NCBI GenBank assembly: GCA_944393755.1
Contig: CALYBF010000009.1
Coordinates: 1-19,264, forward strand
Length of the DNA stretch: 19,264 nucleotides
Direction of reading: 5' to 3'
Source: an uncultured Clostridia bacterium
GTDB lineage: Bacteria > Bacillota > Clostridia > TANB77 > CAG-508
Shown one piece after another: positions 8,201-15,317 of the stretch. The notes beneath the pieces were generated by a model, which saw only the letters and a program-made list of their open reading frames with translations, searched no databases and had not been told where the DNA came from. The position numbers and the translations under genes were made by a program. Numbering within the stretch: position 1 is the stretch's first letter; the number at the start of each line of letters is the position of its first letter.

Positions 8201-11038
8201 GTAAGTGTAAGATTAAAAAATTCTGAAGGTGGCAATGTAAAATTTAAAACAGAAAATGGTGAAGAAGAAACAGAAATTCTAACAGATGAAAATGGAAACT
8301 ATAAAATGTTTGATATATTAATAGATGAATTAGACAAATATTATATACAATTTGAATACAACGGAATGAGTTATACATCAGTACCAATAGTAGATTTATT
8401 GCCGGAAACTGTAAATTCTTCAAAAGCAAAAGAAAATAATGACGAAAGAACAACATTTAACAACAATTATTCAACAATAACATATGATGAAAATCGAGGG
8501 GGACCAACAGGAGTATCATTAAATGAGCAAGGTATGACAATGTATAATCTACTTTATGACGAAATTCCATCTGGAGGAGATTATGGTGTAAGCAGTAAAA
8601 TAAACTATGGACCAAGTGGATTATACGGATATGAAGGACAAAAATTCCCAATAAATAGAATAGATTATAATTATATGATTACTGCTACTACAAAAGATGC
8701 TTATCAAGAAGCTGGTAAATCAGGATACTTATCAGATCTGTATACAGCAGAAGCAATAAGAAGTGAAAATATACAAGAGATAACTAATATCAATTTAGGT
8801 TTATGGGAAAGAGAACAACCTGATTTAGCTGTAGTAGAAGATATAGAATCTGCTAAAATAACATTAAACGGATATGAGCATACATATAAATACAATCAAA
8901 GATTTGATGAAAATGGAGAATCAGATGGATTTAATGTAGGAGTGAAATTTGGAAATGAATATGGTTCAGCTTCATATACAAGAACAATATATTCATCAGA
9001 TTTAGTTTATAATATGCAAGAAGGAAATGAAGGAAAACTAGAAGTTTATATTACATATAAAGTGGCGTTAAGAAATGAAGCAACAAATCTTTATACAAAG
9101 GTAAATGAAGTTATAAATTATTATGATGAAAGATATAACATAGATAGTATAAGAGATGAATCAGGAACAGAATTATCTTATACAACAGAGGAAAGTGCTG
9201 GAAATGGCTTTAAGAAAGTAGTTGTAACTGCAAATCAAGATATAGAACATCAAAAACAAAATATTATATACATTACGTATAAATTACAAAATGATGCTGT
9301 AAATGCGGTATTAAACCAAGATGTAACACTAGATTCTATAACAGAAATATCATCATATTCAAGTTATTCTGACGAGAATTACAGTATACATTATGGAGGA
9401 GTAGATAAAGACTCAAGACCAGGTTCAGCAAAACCAAATGATAAAAACACATATGAAGACGATACAGATAGTGCACCATCATTAATATTACAAGTAGAAG
9501 ATGGAAGAATCATAAAAGGAACTGTGTGGGAAGATAATGCTATAAATGAATTGCTTGAAAATACTGGATATGACAAACAAAGAAAAGGTGATGGTCTATA
9601 TGCAAATGGTGAAAATGTCGTAGAAAATGTAAAAGTAGAATTATTATCTTGTGATGAAAGCGGAAATATAATAGGAAATGCATCAGTATATATGAAAGAA
9701 TCTGCAAGTACTGGACTTATACCAGCAGGAGTTACTACAACAAATGAGTTAGGAGAATATACAATTTCAGGAATAATACCTGGAAAATATCTAATAAGAT
9801 ATACATATGGAAATGAAAGTATTATAGTTAGCCCTAATGGAACTTCTACTCCAATAGAAACGGTGGAAAAATACAAATCAACAATTTATAGAGCAGGAGA
9901 TAAAGCTGATATAGAAGCAATGACAGATTATTGGTATAGAACAGAAACAGGAGAAGGAAATACCAGAATGTCAGATGCAAAAGATGAAGTAGGTATAAAA
10001 TCTGATGGTACAAGATATGATATAATAGCAGAAAGGACAGAAAAAACAGAAGAAAAAGTATATACATATGGAAGTATTACAAATGAAGAAAATCCGTCAA
10101 ATTTACAAAGTATTGAAGCAAATACAAAGATGTTTGATGTAAAACTAGATTATGACATTAACTTAGACAATATAAGTGAATATGGAGCGGAATTAAAATT
10201 CATCTTTGATAATATAGATTTTGGTATTATAAGAAGACCAATACAAAATGTAGATGTTAAAAAAGAAATATCATATGTAAAGGTAACACTTGCTAATGGA
10301 CAAAAGATAATAGAAGGAGATCCAAGATCAGGAAATATTAATTACGTAAGATACTTACCAGATGGAAATATACATATAGAATTAGACCAAGAATTAATAC
10401 AAGGTGCAACAATAACAATAAGATATGATGTCATAGTAGACAACAGAAATGCAGAAATAGATTATAATGATGAAGATTACTATATTTATGGTATAGTACC
10501 AGATAATTATAATAATTGGAAATTAGCAACTATAACAGATTTATATGATTACTTATCAAATGATTTAATATTTGATAAAGATAATATCAATAATGCAAGC
10601 TGGACACGAATAGTAGAAATAGGACAAAGCTTAGTGGATGAAGGAAAATTATCGCAAGAAGCATTTAATGCAGTAAAACAATTCAACCAAGTATTGCAAA
10701 CAGATGCATTTAAAAATATGACACCAGGACAAGAAACTAGAGTACCATTAGAAGTATCAAGATTATTATCAAATAGTGCAGATGACCTAATGTTTACAAA
10801 TGATATAGAAGTAAATGAAGTAACAGGAAGAAGAATGGAACATAATGGAGATTATACAATACCAGGTAACTATGAACCAAGTAATGGAGAAACAGGTTAT
10901 GATGATGATTATGTATATTTAACAATAACAGGACCAACAGGTGAGAATAGAAACTATATACAATACATTATCTTAGGAACAATAGGATTAATAACATTAG
11001 GAGCAGGAATAATTCTAATTAAGAAAAAGGTATTGTAA
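2255..11038 (+). CDS. Giant two-module surface protein (2,927 aa) with internal membrane hairpin
   Basis: The ATG at 2255 is chosen because GGAGG (2242-2246) lies 8 nt upstream; a GTG at 2240 in the same frame overlaps that site. Residues 1-33 form a signal peptide ending in SFGA. Next come an acidic, low-complexity N-terminal region, two DUF11-like repeats (about 610-760 and 905-1060), a Pro-Asp-Asn linker (1076-1115), an SdrD-B-like domain (about 1118-1240, GVIWNDANGDGERQDDEN) and another DUF11-like repeat. Residues 1418-1437 are a membrane segment; a short basic loop and a second hydrophobic segment (1449-1463) follow. The second ectodomain has a Cys/His region (C1498, C1517, C1662), two SpaA/Cna-B-like domains (from 1703 and 1791), a second SdrD-B-like domain (from about 1942) and a C-terminal module (2233-2927) paralogous to the preceding gene. 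It ends TGPTGEN, a membrane segment and KKKVL. Domain names are recognised by pattern, not by search. Function is inferred as adhesion or surface scaffold. Confidence 0.85.
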   Translation: MIKRNLAKIVSIIALIALSIVFATMSQKTSFGADIEEKAILEGATNKYINYELDNGKNGTLVQYQLRTGVEYGNEFSPIKNSELNVSLNQIDNKYPYDVRVISLQTKATNGNMQSLGQNYTYDANTGLVTIKINNENENGEPIYNQKPSKEDRDEFLIMAYYDTYTQENLERELSCNVEYKATLFTDDNRQISGTGNINQKVTNNIGELTSITTDTSEIYNGYIKSNIANGTNYNTEYTEKNEIVISKKDAQQKIKIYEENTFANLNDIYYKSTKFQKNDILNLLGEEGKIEVFDANNNIISTIDKNTEFDENGEFVITYNEGINSIYIKTSDIINEGILRFENEKYIKSDNNNLDDKEIISKMTVIGINEEKIENKEEKTEGQETENNVQIVENTIYETKNENVIDIKDSTTKVEVKIDNEKWTNEKQNEVNFDILLNSISSANNLFDNPTIRIKMPNDIEKIILTNETILYANGLTMEKPYVETNEDGTFIVISLKGKQESYNENDIGLKTDIKLSATIILNKNIKTRNDKIIFTCTNNYNINGVAEENNIEKEVSIENFNDIEKNEDSNENDDKNILDKITEITEEQIKEEVLQETATKEEIEGLKVSITPLKGDNELKDGDTIYEGEFIKYNIEIKNTTSNPIDNVKIVGTIPEGFKYGELVSRFDSMDNREYEYNFDEELIAKVINIDRINSGETINEYYEVQVGDLLEGENQKEVNTNIKTYIDDTEIFNYELKNIVKDTESKVFLWSMIDGWKGEWVYGINLDNPSGKEIEVKLQLPEFFKTSQELIDVGKVYCNAYDIEYSTKNNIKDVESLGSNSLDDYTCDFSGTEVVIKTDKTGMYKIGVQAGSEEELRKLSEKGIVELKAYATILADGLEIKSNENRIEYNLSNISIEMTSENAGEEVKYGEEIKYSIDVTCSNVSGIIDENSGVYVNIRDFLPESLEPISVTYDYFEQLTEEVEGGSIVTAGFAEKQRRTEELYKEVADEDGNIIPTVDVYTWIPYKETVNIEILTTAGFVYDKTEIENNVIVQGAVIEEDQSDSLESNENFVEPKSSNTIKHIILPYDYAEDEPDNPDEPDNPDNPDNPDNPDNPENPDNPDNPNNPDGPNAKYSISGVIWNDANGDGERQDDENLIKGISVMLVDMNNSNSVKSQMIADEGRYSFENLDKGNYIVVFSYNTAMYMLTEYKVSGVPENINSDVINQTITLDGKKVNVGLTEEITLNQNMDNIDIGLIEKGGYDLKLDKYVTNVVVTTVNGTKQYSYDNSKLAKVEIRSKEYNGAKVEIKYKIVITNEGKSAATVSEIYDNIPDGLSFSRSQNSNWTEQDGKLVNTSLTNQVINPGENKEVTLTLTKILGDEDGGTFKNIAEIGKVKGSISGTEDIDSTPGNGNVAEDDYSEAEIIIGVGTGIGIYISIGAIIGIIILLVFLGIKFKVKINKISKIGLSVIMFIIIGLTTCKDVFGVQLKYTGNGLTTHGFYVYGGPLSGSTAWCNEHAHVAAGENLPQLGYVCSHSDTLYNTRKVLTSNSYTKSETISAGIKLEKINSNNNIQVKQLENRSIIGPFSSRTNSSDEAYSIKVYDKNGKTLKYTLCDVNGNTISAVNGPGDVTFYISLSLEDFNKGISKVSASQRKLQKIKKYYNKTYSVSYPYYGSSWCSNIGAPHQSEPYDLNKLVEETSKTTSTWTKQEISWTNFNGTLDLEKVDNDNPDLKLDIEGTLSKDDGSYKQDFKTTDGKYHFDNLTPGKYTLTETVNNNYGYEENVQTKMTVSITAGKPHKVTMKNINHTGNLKIVKKDIDNNKILEGVGFKLQNSNGYIIAMDENKKDINNIKGTARLYGVRYTNNIEEATTFVTDANGEINIYNIKAGTYIVKEVSVGDNYGYDIDDNYIFWDNGTQTGTGSEGQIQVDRKTSTATTDTNVAEDENEFTIMTFKNRKKYIKLSGFVWEDMISGKTSERDWRYSQGDSDETNPDKLVANVSVRLKNSEGGNVKFKTENGEEETEILTDENGNYKMFDILIDELDKYYIQFEYNGMSYTSVPIVDLLPETVNSSKAKENNDERTTFNNNYSTITYDENRGGPTGVSLNEQGMTMYNLLYDEIPSGGDYGVSSKINYGPSGLYGYEGQKFPINRIDYNYMITATTKDAYQEAGKSGYLSDLYTAEAIRSENIQEITNINLGLWEREQPDLAVVEDIESAKITLNGYEHTYKYNQRFDENGESDGFNVGVKFGNEYGSASYTRTIYSSDLVYNMQEGNEGKLEVYITYKVALRNEATNLYTKVNEVINYYDERYNIDSIRDESGTELSYTTEESAGNGFKKVVVTANQDIEHQKQNIIYITYKLQNDAVNAVLNQDVTLDSITEISSYSSYSDENYSIHYGGVDKDSRPGSAKPNDKNTYEDDTDSAPSLILQVEDGRIIKGTVWEDNAINELLENTGYDKQRKGDGLYANGENVVENVKVELLSCDESGNIIGNASVYMKESASTGLIPAGVTTTNELGEYTISGIIPGKYLIRYTYGNESIIVSPNGTSTPIETVEKYKSTIYRAGDKADIEAMTDYWYRTETGEGNTRMSDAKDEVGIKSDGTRYDIIAERTEKTEEKVYTYGSITNEENPSNLQSIEANTKMFDVKLDYDINLDNISEYGAELKFIFDNIDFGIIRRPIQNVDVKKEISYVKVTLANGQKIIEGDPRSGNINYVRYLPDGNIHIELDQELIQGATITIRYDVIVDNRNAEIDYNDEDYYIYGIVPDNYNNWKLATITDLYDYLSNDLIFDKDNINNASWTRIVEIGQSLVDEGKLSQEAFNAVKQFNQVLQTDAFKNMTPGQETRVPLEVSRLLSNSADDLMFTNDIEVNEVTGRRMEHNGDYTIPGNYEPSNGETGYDDDYVYLTITGPTGENRNYIQYIILGTIGLITLGAGIILIKKKVL
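5480..5599 (+). repeat. Pro-Asp-Asn linker repeat in the giant surface protein
   Basis: About forty codons encode tandem Asp/Glu-Asn-Pro triplets (DNP, DEP, ENP), from 9-nt units like GATAATCCA and GACAACCCA. Copies near 5500-5550 are nearly identical in DNA while flanking copies have diverged. Such proline-rich acidic linkers act as stalks between surface domains. It lies between the DUF11-like region and the first SdrD-B-like domain. Confidence 0.85.
6476..6664 (+). other. Internal anchor / second signal-like segment at the fusion joint
   Basis: Within the giant protein, residues 1408-1437 end in a long hydrophobic run (IIGIIILLVFLGI). Next is a basic loop, KFKVKINKISK (1438-1448). A second hydrophobic run follows (1449-1463, SVIMFIIIGL), then TTCKDVFGVQ, which could be a signal-peptidase site after FG. 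The first half is what the C-terminus of an anchored protein looks like and the second half what the N-terminus of a secreted one looks like, yet no stop codon lies between them. The positive-inside rule places the loop in the cytoplasm and both large flanks outside. Internal start candidates (GTG 6575, ATG 6617) lack a convincing Shine-Dalgarno. Confidence 0.7.
8951..11038 (+). repeat. Module duplicated between the two surface-protein genes
   Basis: The encoded segment from GNEYGSASYTR to the end matches base 1 to 1944 of the window (GNKYGSMSYTR onward) in order and across nearly its whole length. Some short blocks are identical in DNA: a 20-mer at 511-530 and 9449-9468 (encoding TYEDDT), and an 18-mer at 1312-1329 and 10,394-10,411 (encoding LIQGAT). 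The rest has diverged clearly, so this is an older duplication rather than a fresh one. Confidence 0.8.
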
Positions 11039-11043
11039 AAAAT

Positions 11044-11078
11044 AAAACAGGTTAAGTAGAAATATTTAACCTGTTTTT
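11044..11078 (+). terminator. Intrinsic terminator after the giant surface-protein gene
   Basis: A perfect 12-bp stem (11,044-11,055 AAAACAGGTTAA with 11,066-11,077 TTAACCTGTTTT) has a 10-nt loop and ends in a run of five T (11,074-11,078). It begins 6 nt after the stop codon. Confidence 0.88.
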
Positions 11079-11169
11079 CTCGTTTCTTATTGCTTTTTTC
11101 GATATTATGTAATAAAATAAAAATCGTAAAATATATTTTAATGGAAAAAAGAAAAATAAAGTATATAAA

Positions 11170-11200
11170 TTTGTAGAAAACTTTTTTAGTCTAGCATACT
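11170..11200 (+). promoter_or_regulatory. Candidate spoIIE promoter region with Spo0A-box-like site
   Basis: TTTGTAGAAAA (11,170-11,180) differs by one base from the Spo0A-box form TTTGTCGAAAA. It overlaps a possible -35 (TTGTAG, 11,171-11,176), which stands 18 bp before CATACT (11,195-11,200). In Bacillus, spoIIE is transcribed by sigma-A RNA polymerase with Spo0A~P bound near the -35, so the position makes sense. AT-rich DNA yields one-mismatch sites easily, and the -10 is only 4/6, so this is tentative. Confidence 0.3.
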
Positions 11201-11207
11201 AAAAAAG
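11181..11207. repeat. Perfect 10-bp inverted repeat upstream of spoIIE
   Basis: CTTTTTTAGT (11,181-11,190) and ACTAAAAAAG (11,198-11,207) are exact reverse complements around a 7-nt centre. No T-run follows on either strand, so it is not a standard terminator. It could be an operator or an mRNA hairpin ahead of spoIIE, and it overlaps the candidate promoter. Confidence 0.5.
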
Positions 11208-11267
11208 ACAAAAACCACAAAGGACAAGTAGTAAAATAAGCTTATCAAAATTAAAGAGGTGGTAAGG

Positions 11268-13709
11268 ATGTTTCAAAACTTAAGTGAAGATACAATTGAT
11301 AATAATATGGTAAATGAAGAAAAAAACAAAGTAAATATATTTAAAAATGTATTTGCAAAAGAAAACATTGTAATATATATAGTAGCATTTATGTTGTCAT
11401 TTGTAAGTCTAGGACAAGAATTTTCAATATTTAGTATAAGCTTACTAGGAGCTTGTATATCATTTTCGGTTCCAGCCTTAGGGGTAGTGGTAATTTCCTT
11501 AATAGGAAATTTAATAAAATTTGGTGTAGGGGGAGCATTAGGTTATATAATAACAACACTAATATTAGTAGCATCACTATTTATAATAAAACCACGTTAC
11601 AATGAACAAGAAAGAAATGAAAAAATAAAAATAGGAAAAAATGTATTTTTAGCTAGTATATTAATAGGAATATTACAAATATCAATGGAAACTTTCACAC
11701 TATATGATGTGTTAAGTACAATAACACTTGCAATAATAACCTTAGTATTTTATAAAATATTTGTAAACTCTTTGGTAGTTGTAAAAGAATTTTATAAAAA
11801 CAGAGCATTTTCAATAGAAGAAGTAATAGGAGCAAGTTTGTTATTAGCCATTGCAGTTGGAGCATTTGGTGATTTAAATATTTATGGTTTTAATATAAGA
11901 AATGTATTTAGTATATTAATAGTAATGATACTTGGCTGGAAAAATGGAATATTAGTAGGGGCAACATCTGGTGTAACAATAGGAGTAACATTAGGGGTCA
12001 TAAGCGGTAGTGAACCAATTATGATAGCTTCATATGCAATATCAGGTATGATAGCAGGAATATTAAATAGATTTGGAAAAATAGGAGTAGTAATAGGTTT
12101 TGCATTAGGAAATATTGTTTTAGCATATGTATCAAATGGATATACAGTAGAATTAATACATTTTAAAGAAATATTAGTAGCATCAATAGGATTATTATTA
12201 GTACCAAAAAATCTACAAATAGATTTAGAAGAATTTATAGGAAATTCAAAGTTTTTACCATATTCATCAGGAAGAGCATTAAACAAAAGTAAAGAAGTTG
12301 CAGAAAGCTTAAATAATGTATCAAAAGCAATAGAGAACATAGCAGGGACATATGAAGAAGATAAAGAAAATAAAGACATAAAGATAAATAAACAATATGA
12401 AGAAAATAAAAAGATATTTATAACAGAACTATTAAATAATTTAGAAAATTACAAAGAAAATATGTTATATGATGATATTTCAAATGTAAAAGGAGATATA
12501 ATAGACAAAATATTTAAATTATTAATAGATAAACAAGAAATATCAAGAAAAGAATTGTTACAAGTATTTGCTGACTGTAATAGTTATATTATAGGTTTTG
12601 AAGATAAAGACATAAGTAAAAAATTAGAAGAAAATATAATGCAAATAGTAAGGACAATAAATATATCATATGCACAAAGTAAATCAGATTTTATTTGGAA
12701 AAAGAAAATAGAACAAAACAATAAAAATGTAGGAAAACAACTAAAAGATGTATCAAAAGCAATTGGAAGTATGGCAAAAAATCTAGAAAAAGATATAGAA
12801 CAAGAAGGAAACTTTATAAGAGAAAGACAAGAAATAATATCACTATTAGAGCAAAAAGAAATAATTATACAAGATATTGCGATTAAAAAAGAAAATAGAT
12901 ATATAATAGAAATGTATTTATCAGAAAATATAGAAAAATCTAAAATAGAATTAATAGAAAAAATACTTACAAAAGCATTAGGAGAAAAAATAGTATTAAA
13001 CCAAGAAGCAACTGTAGGTAAAAAACTAGAATTTATATCTGAAGATAAATATGTAATGGCTTTAGGAATAGCAAATAAAACAAAAACAAAAAGTGATATT
13101 TCAGGTGATAGTACATTAACAATAAGATTAAAAGATGGAAAATATTTAATAGCAATAAGTGATGGTATGGGAAGTGGAAAAGAAGCTAAAAAAAGTAGTA
13201 CTGAAGCTTTACAATTACTAGAAAACCTACTACTATCAGGCTTTGATAAAAACATATCATTAGAACTAATAAACAATTCATTGATAAATAGAAATAAAGA
13301 AAGTTATGCAAGCTTAGATATAGCAATAGTAGATTTATATATGGGAAATGTAGAATTTATAAAAAGTGCAGCTTGTCCAACATATATAAAACAAGGAAAA
13401 AGAGTACAAATGGTAAAATCAAATTCATTACCAACTGGAATATTAGAAGGAAGCAAAATACAAACATTTGATAAAGATATAGAACAAGGGGATATAATGG
13501 TATTTTGTTCAGATGGTGTATTAGATTCAAATGTAGAATATAAAAATAAAGAATTATGGATAAAATATCTGTTAGAAGATATAGAGACAACTAATACACA
13601 AAAAATAGCTAATTTAATAGTAGAAGAAGCAACAGATAATAATTATGGAATAGCAAAAGACGATATGAGTGTAATGGTTTGTAAGTTTAGAAAAAAAGAA
13701 GAAAATTAA
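11268..13709 (+). CDS. spoIIE: Stage II sporulation protein E (PP2C-type serine phosphatase)
   Basis: SpoIIE dephosphorylates the anti-anti-sigma factor SpoIIAA, releasing sigma-F in the forespore, and takes part in polar septation. The protein of 813 residues is close to the usual length of about 827. Residues 1-30 are cytoplasmic. About 35-315 hold the expected multi-pass membrane domain, a linker/regulatory region with much predicted helix follows, and the PP2C-like domain starts near 600. Its metal-binding motifs are present: ISDGMGSGKEA (D632), CSDGV (D749) and KDDMSVM (D798, D799). The ATG at 11,268 follows GAGGTGG at 5 nt; the GTG at 11,259 overlaps that site. The gene stands alone after a terminator, and the next gene has its own promoter-like sequence, although read-through is possible. 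Codons are strongly A-ending. Its presence shows an endospore-forming lineage. Confidence 0.95.
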   Translation: MFQNLSEDTIDNNMVNEEKNKVNIFKNVFAKENIVIYIVAFMLSFVSLGQEFSIFSISLLGACISFSVPALGVVVISLIGNLIKFGVGGALGYIITTLILVASLFIIKPRYNEQERNEKIKIGKNVFLASILIGILQISMETFTLYDVLSTITLAIITLVFYKIFVNSLVVVKEFYKNRAFSIEEVIGASLLLAIAVGAFGDLNIYGFNIRNVFSILIVMILGWKNGILVGATSGVTIGVTLGVISGSEPIMIASYAISGMIAGILNRFGKIGVVIGFALGNIVLAYVSNGYTVELIHFKEILVASIGLLLVPKNLQIDLEEFIGNSKFLPYSSGRALNKSKEVAESLNNVSKAIENIAGTYEEDKENKDIKINKQYEENKKIFITELLNNLENYKENMLYDDISNVKGDIIDKIFKLLIDKQEISRKELLQVFADCNSYIIGFEDKDISKKLEENIMQIVRTINISYAQSKSDFIWKKKIEQNNKNVGKQLKDVSKAIGSMAKNLEKDIEQEGNFIRERQEIISLLEQKEIIIQDIAIKKENRYIIEMYLSENIEKSKIELIEKILTKALGEKIVLNQEATVGKKLEFISEDKYVMALGIANKTKTKSDISGDSTLTIRLKDGKYLIAISDGMGSGKEAKKSSTEALQLLENLLLSGFDKNISLELINNSLINRNKESYASLDIAIVDLYMGNVEFIKSAACPTYIKQGKRVQMVKSNSLPTGILEGSKIQTFDKDIEQGDIMVFCSDGVLDSNVEYKNKELWIKYLLEDIETTNTQKIANLIVEEATDNNYGIAKDDMSVMVCKFRKKEEN

Positions 13710-13730
13710 AAAAGAAAAACTAAAAATAAA

Positions 13731-13760
13731 TTGTATAAATTATAAAAAATATGTTATATT
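13731..13760 (+). promoter_or_regulatory. Candidate promoter of the WG-repeat gene
   Basis: TTGTAT (13,731-13,736), an 18-bp spacer and TATATT (13,755-13,760) lie in the 78-nt gap after spoIIE. They would start a short leader carrying the strong Shine-Dalgarno AAAGGAGG (13,772-13,779). The pair is plausible for sigma-A but sits in very AT-rich DNA. Confidence 0.4.
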
Positions 13761-13787
13761 AAATGTAATTCAAAGGAGGAAAGTACT

Positions 13788-14042
13788 TTGAGTAGAGGAA
13801 GAAGATATGAAGAACCAAAACTAAATATGAAAAAAGTATTTGCAGTAATAGTTGCAATAATAGTTGTGATTATGTGTGTTGTAATGTTAAAAGGCTTGCT
13901 TGGAAAAGGAGAAGAAGAAAAAGCGGTAACTAGTATAGACTATTTTCCAGCATATCAAAATAACAAATGGGGAGTAATAGATTCAAATCGGAAATGTAGT
14001 AATAGATCCTTCATATGCAGAGATGATAGTAGTACCAAATAG
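13788..14042 (+). CDS. WG-repeat membrane protein, N-terminal fragment (frameshifted)
   Basis: The TTG start at 13,788 is favoured by AAAGGAGG ending 8 nt upstream; the later ATG at 13,827 has no such site. The fragment has a basic cytoplasmic N-terminus (MSRGRR), one membrane segment (about residues 16-39) and the beginning of a WG repeat, NNKWGVIDSN (ending at codon 67). From codon 68 on the frame is wrong: the tail CSNRSF... has no WG character, and the frame stops at 14,040-14,042. Removing the C at 13,989 restores GNVVIDPSYAE and joins this to the following frame, giving one protein of about 504 residues. Topology suggests that the WG domain faces outside. The function of these repeats is not known with precision. 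Confidence 0.75.
   Translation: MSRGRRYEEPKLNMKKVFAVIVAIIVVIMCVVMLKGLLGKGEEEKAVTSIDYFPAYQNNKWGVIDSNRKCSNRSFICRDDSSTK
13986..13992 (+). other. Probable +1 frameshift within the WG-repeat gene
   Basis: The sequence reads GAT TCA AAT C GGA AAT GTA. With the C at 13,989 omitted, the encoded protein passes smoothly from WGVIDSN into GNVVIDPSYAEMIVVP, a canonical WG repeat. There is no homopolymer here and no slippery heptamer, so neither simple slippage nor a classical programmed frameshift explains it. It may be an assembly or sequencing error or a real inactivating insertion. Confidence 0.8.
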
Positions 14043-15303
14043 TAAGAAAGATGTGTTTTTATGTACATATGACGTAAACTATGACGACGGAACATATAAA
14101 ACAAAAGCCCTAAATAGTAAAAATGAAGAAATATTCACAGAAAATGAGCAAATAGAAGCTGTATCATGTGTAGATGAAAATGGAAACTTAAGATATAATC
14201 AAAATGTATTAAAAATACAAAAAGAAGGAAAATATGGTTTAATAAATTTAGAAGGGAAAGAAATATTAGCTTGTGAATATGATGAAATAACAGAACTTCC
14301 AGAAGTAGAAAATACTATTCTAATATCAAAAGACGGAAATTATGGAATAGTAAATGAAGAAGGTAAAATAATAATAGAACCACAATATGCAGAAATAACA
14401 AATTTTGGAGAAGAAGCAAATGCAGGTTTTATTGTAAAAAATTCTGAAGGAAAATATGGGTTAGTAGATATAACAAACAATAAAGTATTAGAAACAAAAT
14501 ATGATAAAATATCAAAAGCACATAAAGGAGATTATTACGTAGTAACAGAAAGTGGAACACAAAAAGTGGTAAAAAAAGACGGAACAGAAAGTTTAAGTAC
14601 AAAAAATGAAATAATCTCAATATTAAAAAACACAGAAGGTGTAATATATAAAACATCTGATAATAAATATGGAGTAATGAATTTATCAAGTGAAAATATA
14701 ATAGAAGCAAATTATGATGAATTAGAAGAAGCAAAAACAGGTATGTTTATAGCAAAAAAAGATAATAAATATGGAATAATAGATGAAAAAAGCGAAACGA
14801 AATTAGATTTTAATAACCAATCAATAATATATAATGAAAAGGGAGACTTTTATATAACAGAAGATGAAAATTATAATAATAAAATATTAAATAACAATTA
14901 TGAAACAAAACTAGAAGGAATATTAACAGACATAGATAATGAAAAAGGTTATATAGAATTAAAACAAGGGGAAGAGTATAAATATTATAATTTTAAATTT
15001 GAAGAACAAAAAGAAGAAGATATATTCACAAATAACACATTGTTTGTAGATAAAAAAGATGGAAAATATGGTTTAATAGACAAAAAAGGAAAAACAGTAG
15101 TAGAATATATATATGATGATATGATAAGACAAAACCAATTTGGATATGTAGCAGTAAAAAAAGACGGAAAATGGGGAGCAATAGATAGAAGCGGAAACGT
15201 AGTTCAAGACCCAGTATATGAATTAGATGAATATCTAAAAATAGATTTTATAGGAACTTGGTACTTAGGAAAAGACCTTAATATGAACTATTATAGGAAA
15301 TAG
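14023..15303 (+). CDS. WG-repeat protein, main C-terminal part (frameshifted)
   Basis: The frame carries WG-type repeats to its end, and coding potential extends back to 13,990; the ATG at 14,023 is an internal methionine of the second repeat without a Shine-Dalgarno. About seven repeats of 25-50 residues can be seen, each with a core such as EGKYGLINLEGKEIL, DGNYGIVNEEGKIII, DNKYGVMNL, DGKYGLIDKKGKTVV or DGKWGAIDRSGNVV followed by an aromatic-Asp/Glu pair (EYDEI, QYAEI). Tyr replaces the Trp of the WG core in most copies. Members of this family are often secreted or membrane-anchored in Firmicutes, with no agreed biochemical role. Unless the frameshift is an error, this part would lack its membrane anchor. 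The next gene begins 14 nt later. Confidence 0.8.
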   Translation: MIVVPNSKKDVFLCTYDVNYDDGTYKTKALNSKNEEIFTENEQIEAVSCVDENGNLRYNQNVLKIQKEGKYGLINLEGKEILACEYDEITELPEVENTILISKDGNYGIVNEEGKIIIEPQYAEITNFGEEANAGFIVKNSEGKYGLVDITNNKVLETKYDKISKAHKGDYYVVTESGTQKVVKKDGTESLSTKNEIISILKNTEGVIYKTSDNKYGVMNLSSENIIEANYDELEEAKTGMFIAKKDNKYGIIDEKSETKLDFNNQSIIYNEKGDFYITEDENYNNKILNNNYETKLEGILTDIDNEKGYIELKQGEEYKYYNFKFEEQKEEDIFTNNTLFVDKKDGKYGLIDKKGKTVVEYIYDDMIRQNQFGYVAVKKDGKWGAIDRSGNVVQDPVYELDEYLKIDFIGTWYLGKDLNMNYYRK

Positions 15304-15317
15304 AGGTGTAAGAAAAA

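Noticed and set aside
14023..14025. ATG at 14,023 as the true start of an independent gene
   Set aside because: It is an internal Met of a WG repeat, without a ribosome binding site, and coding potential in that frame reaches back to 13,990.
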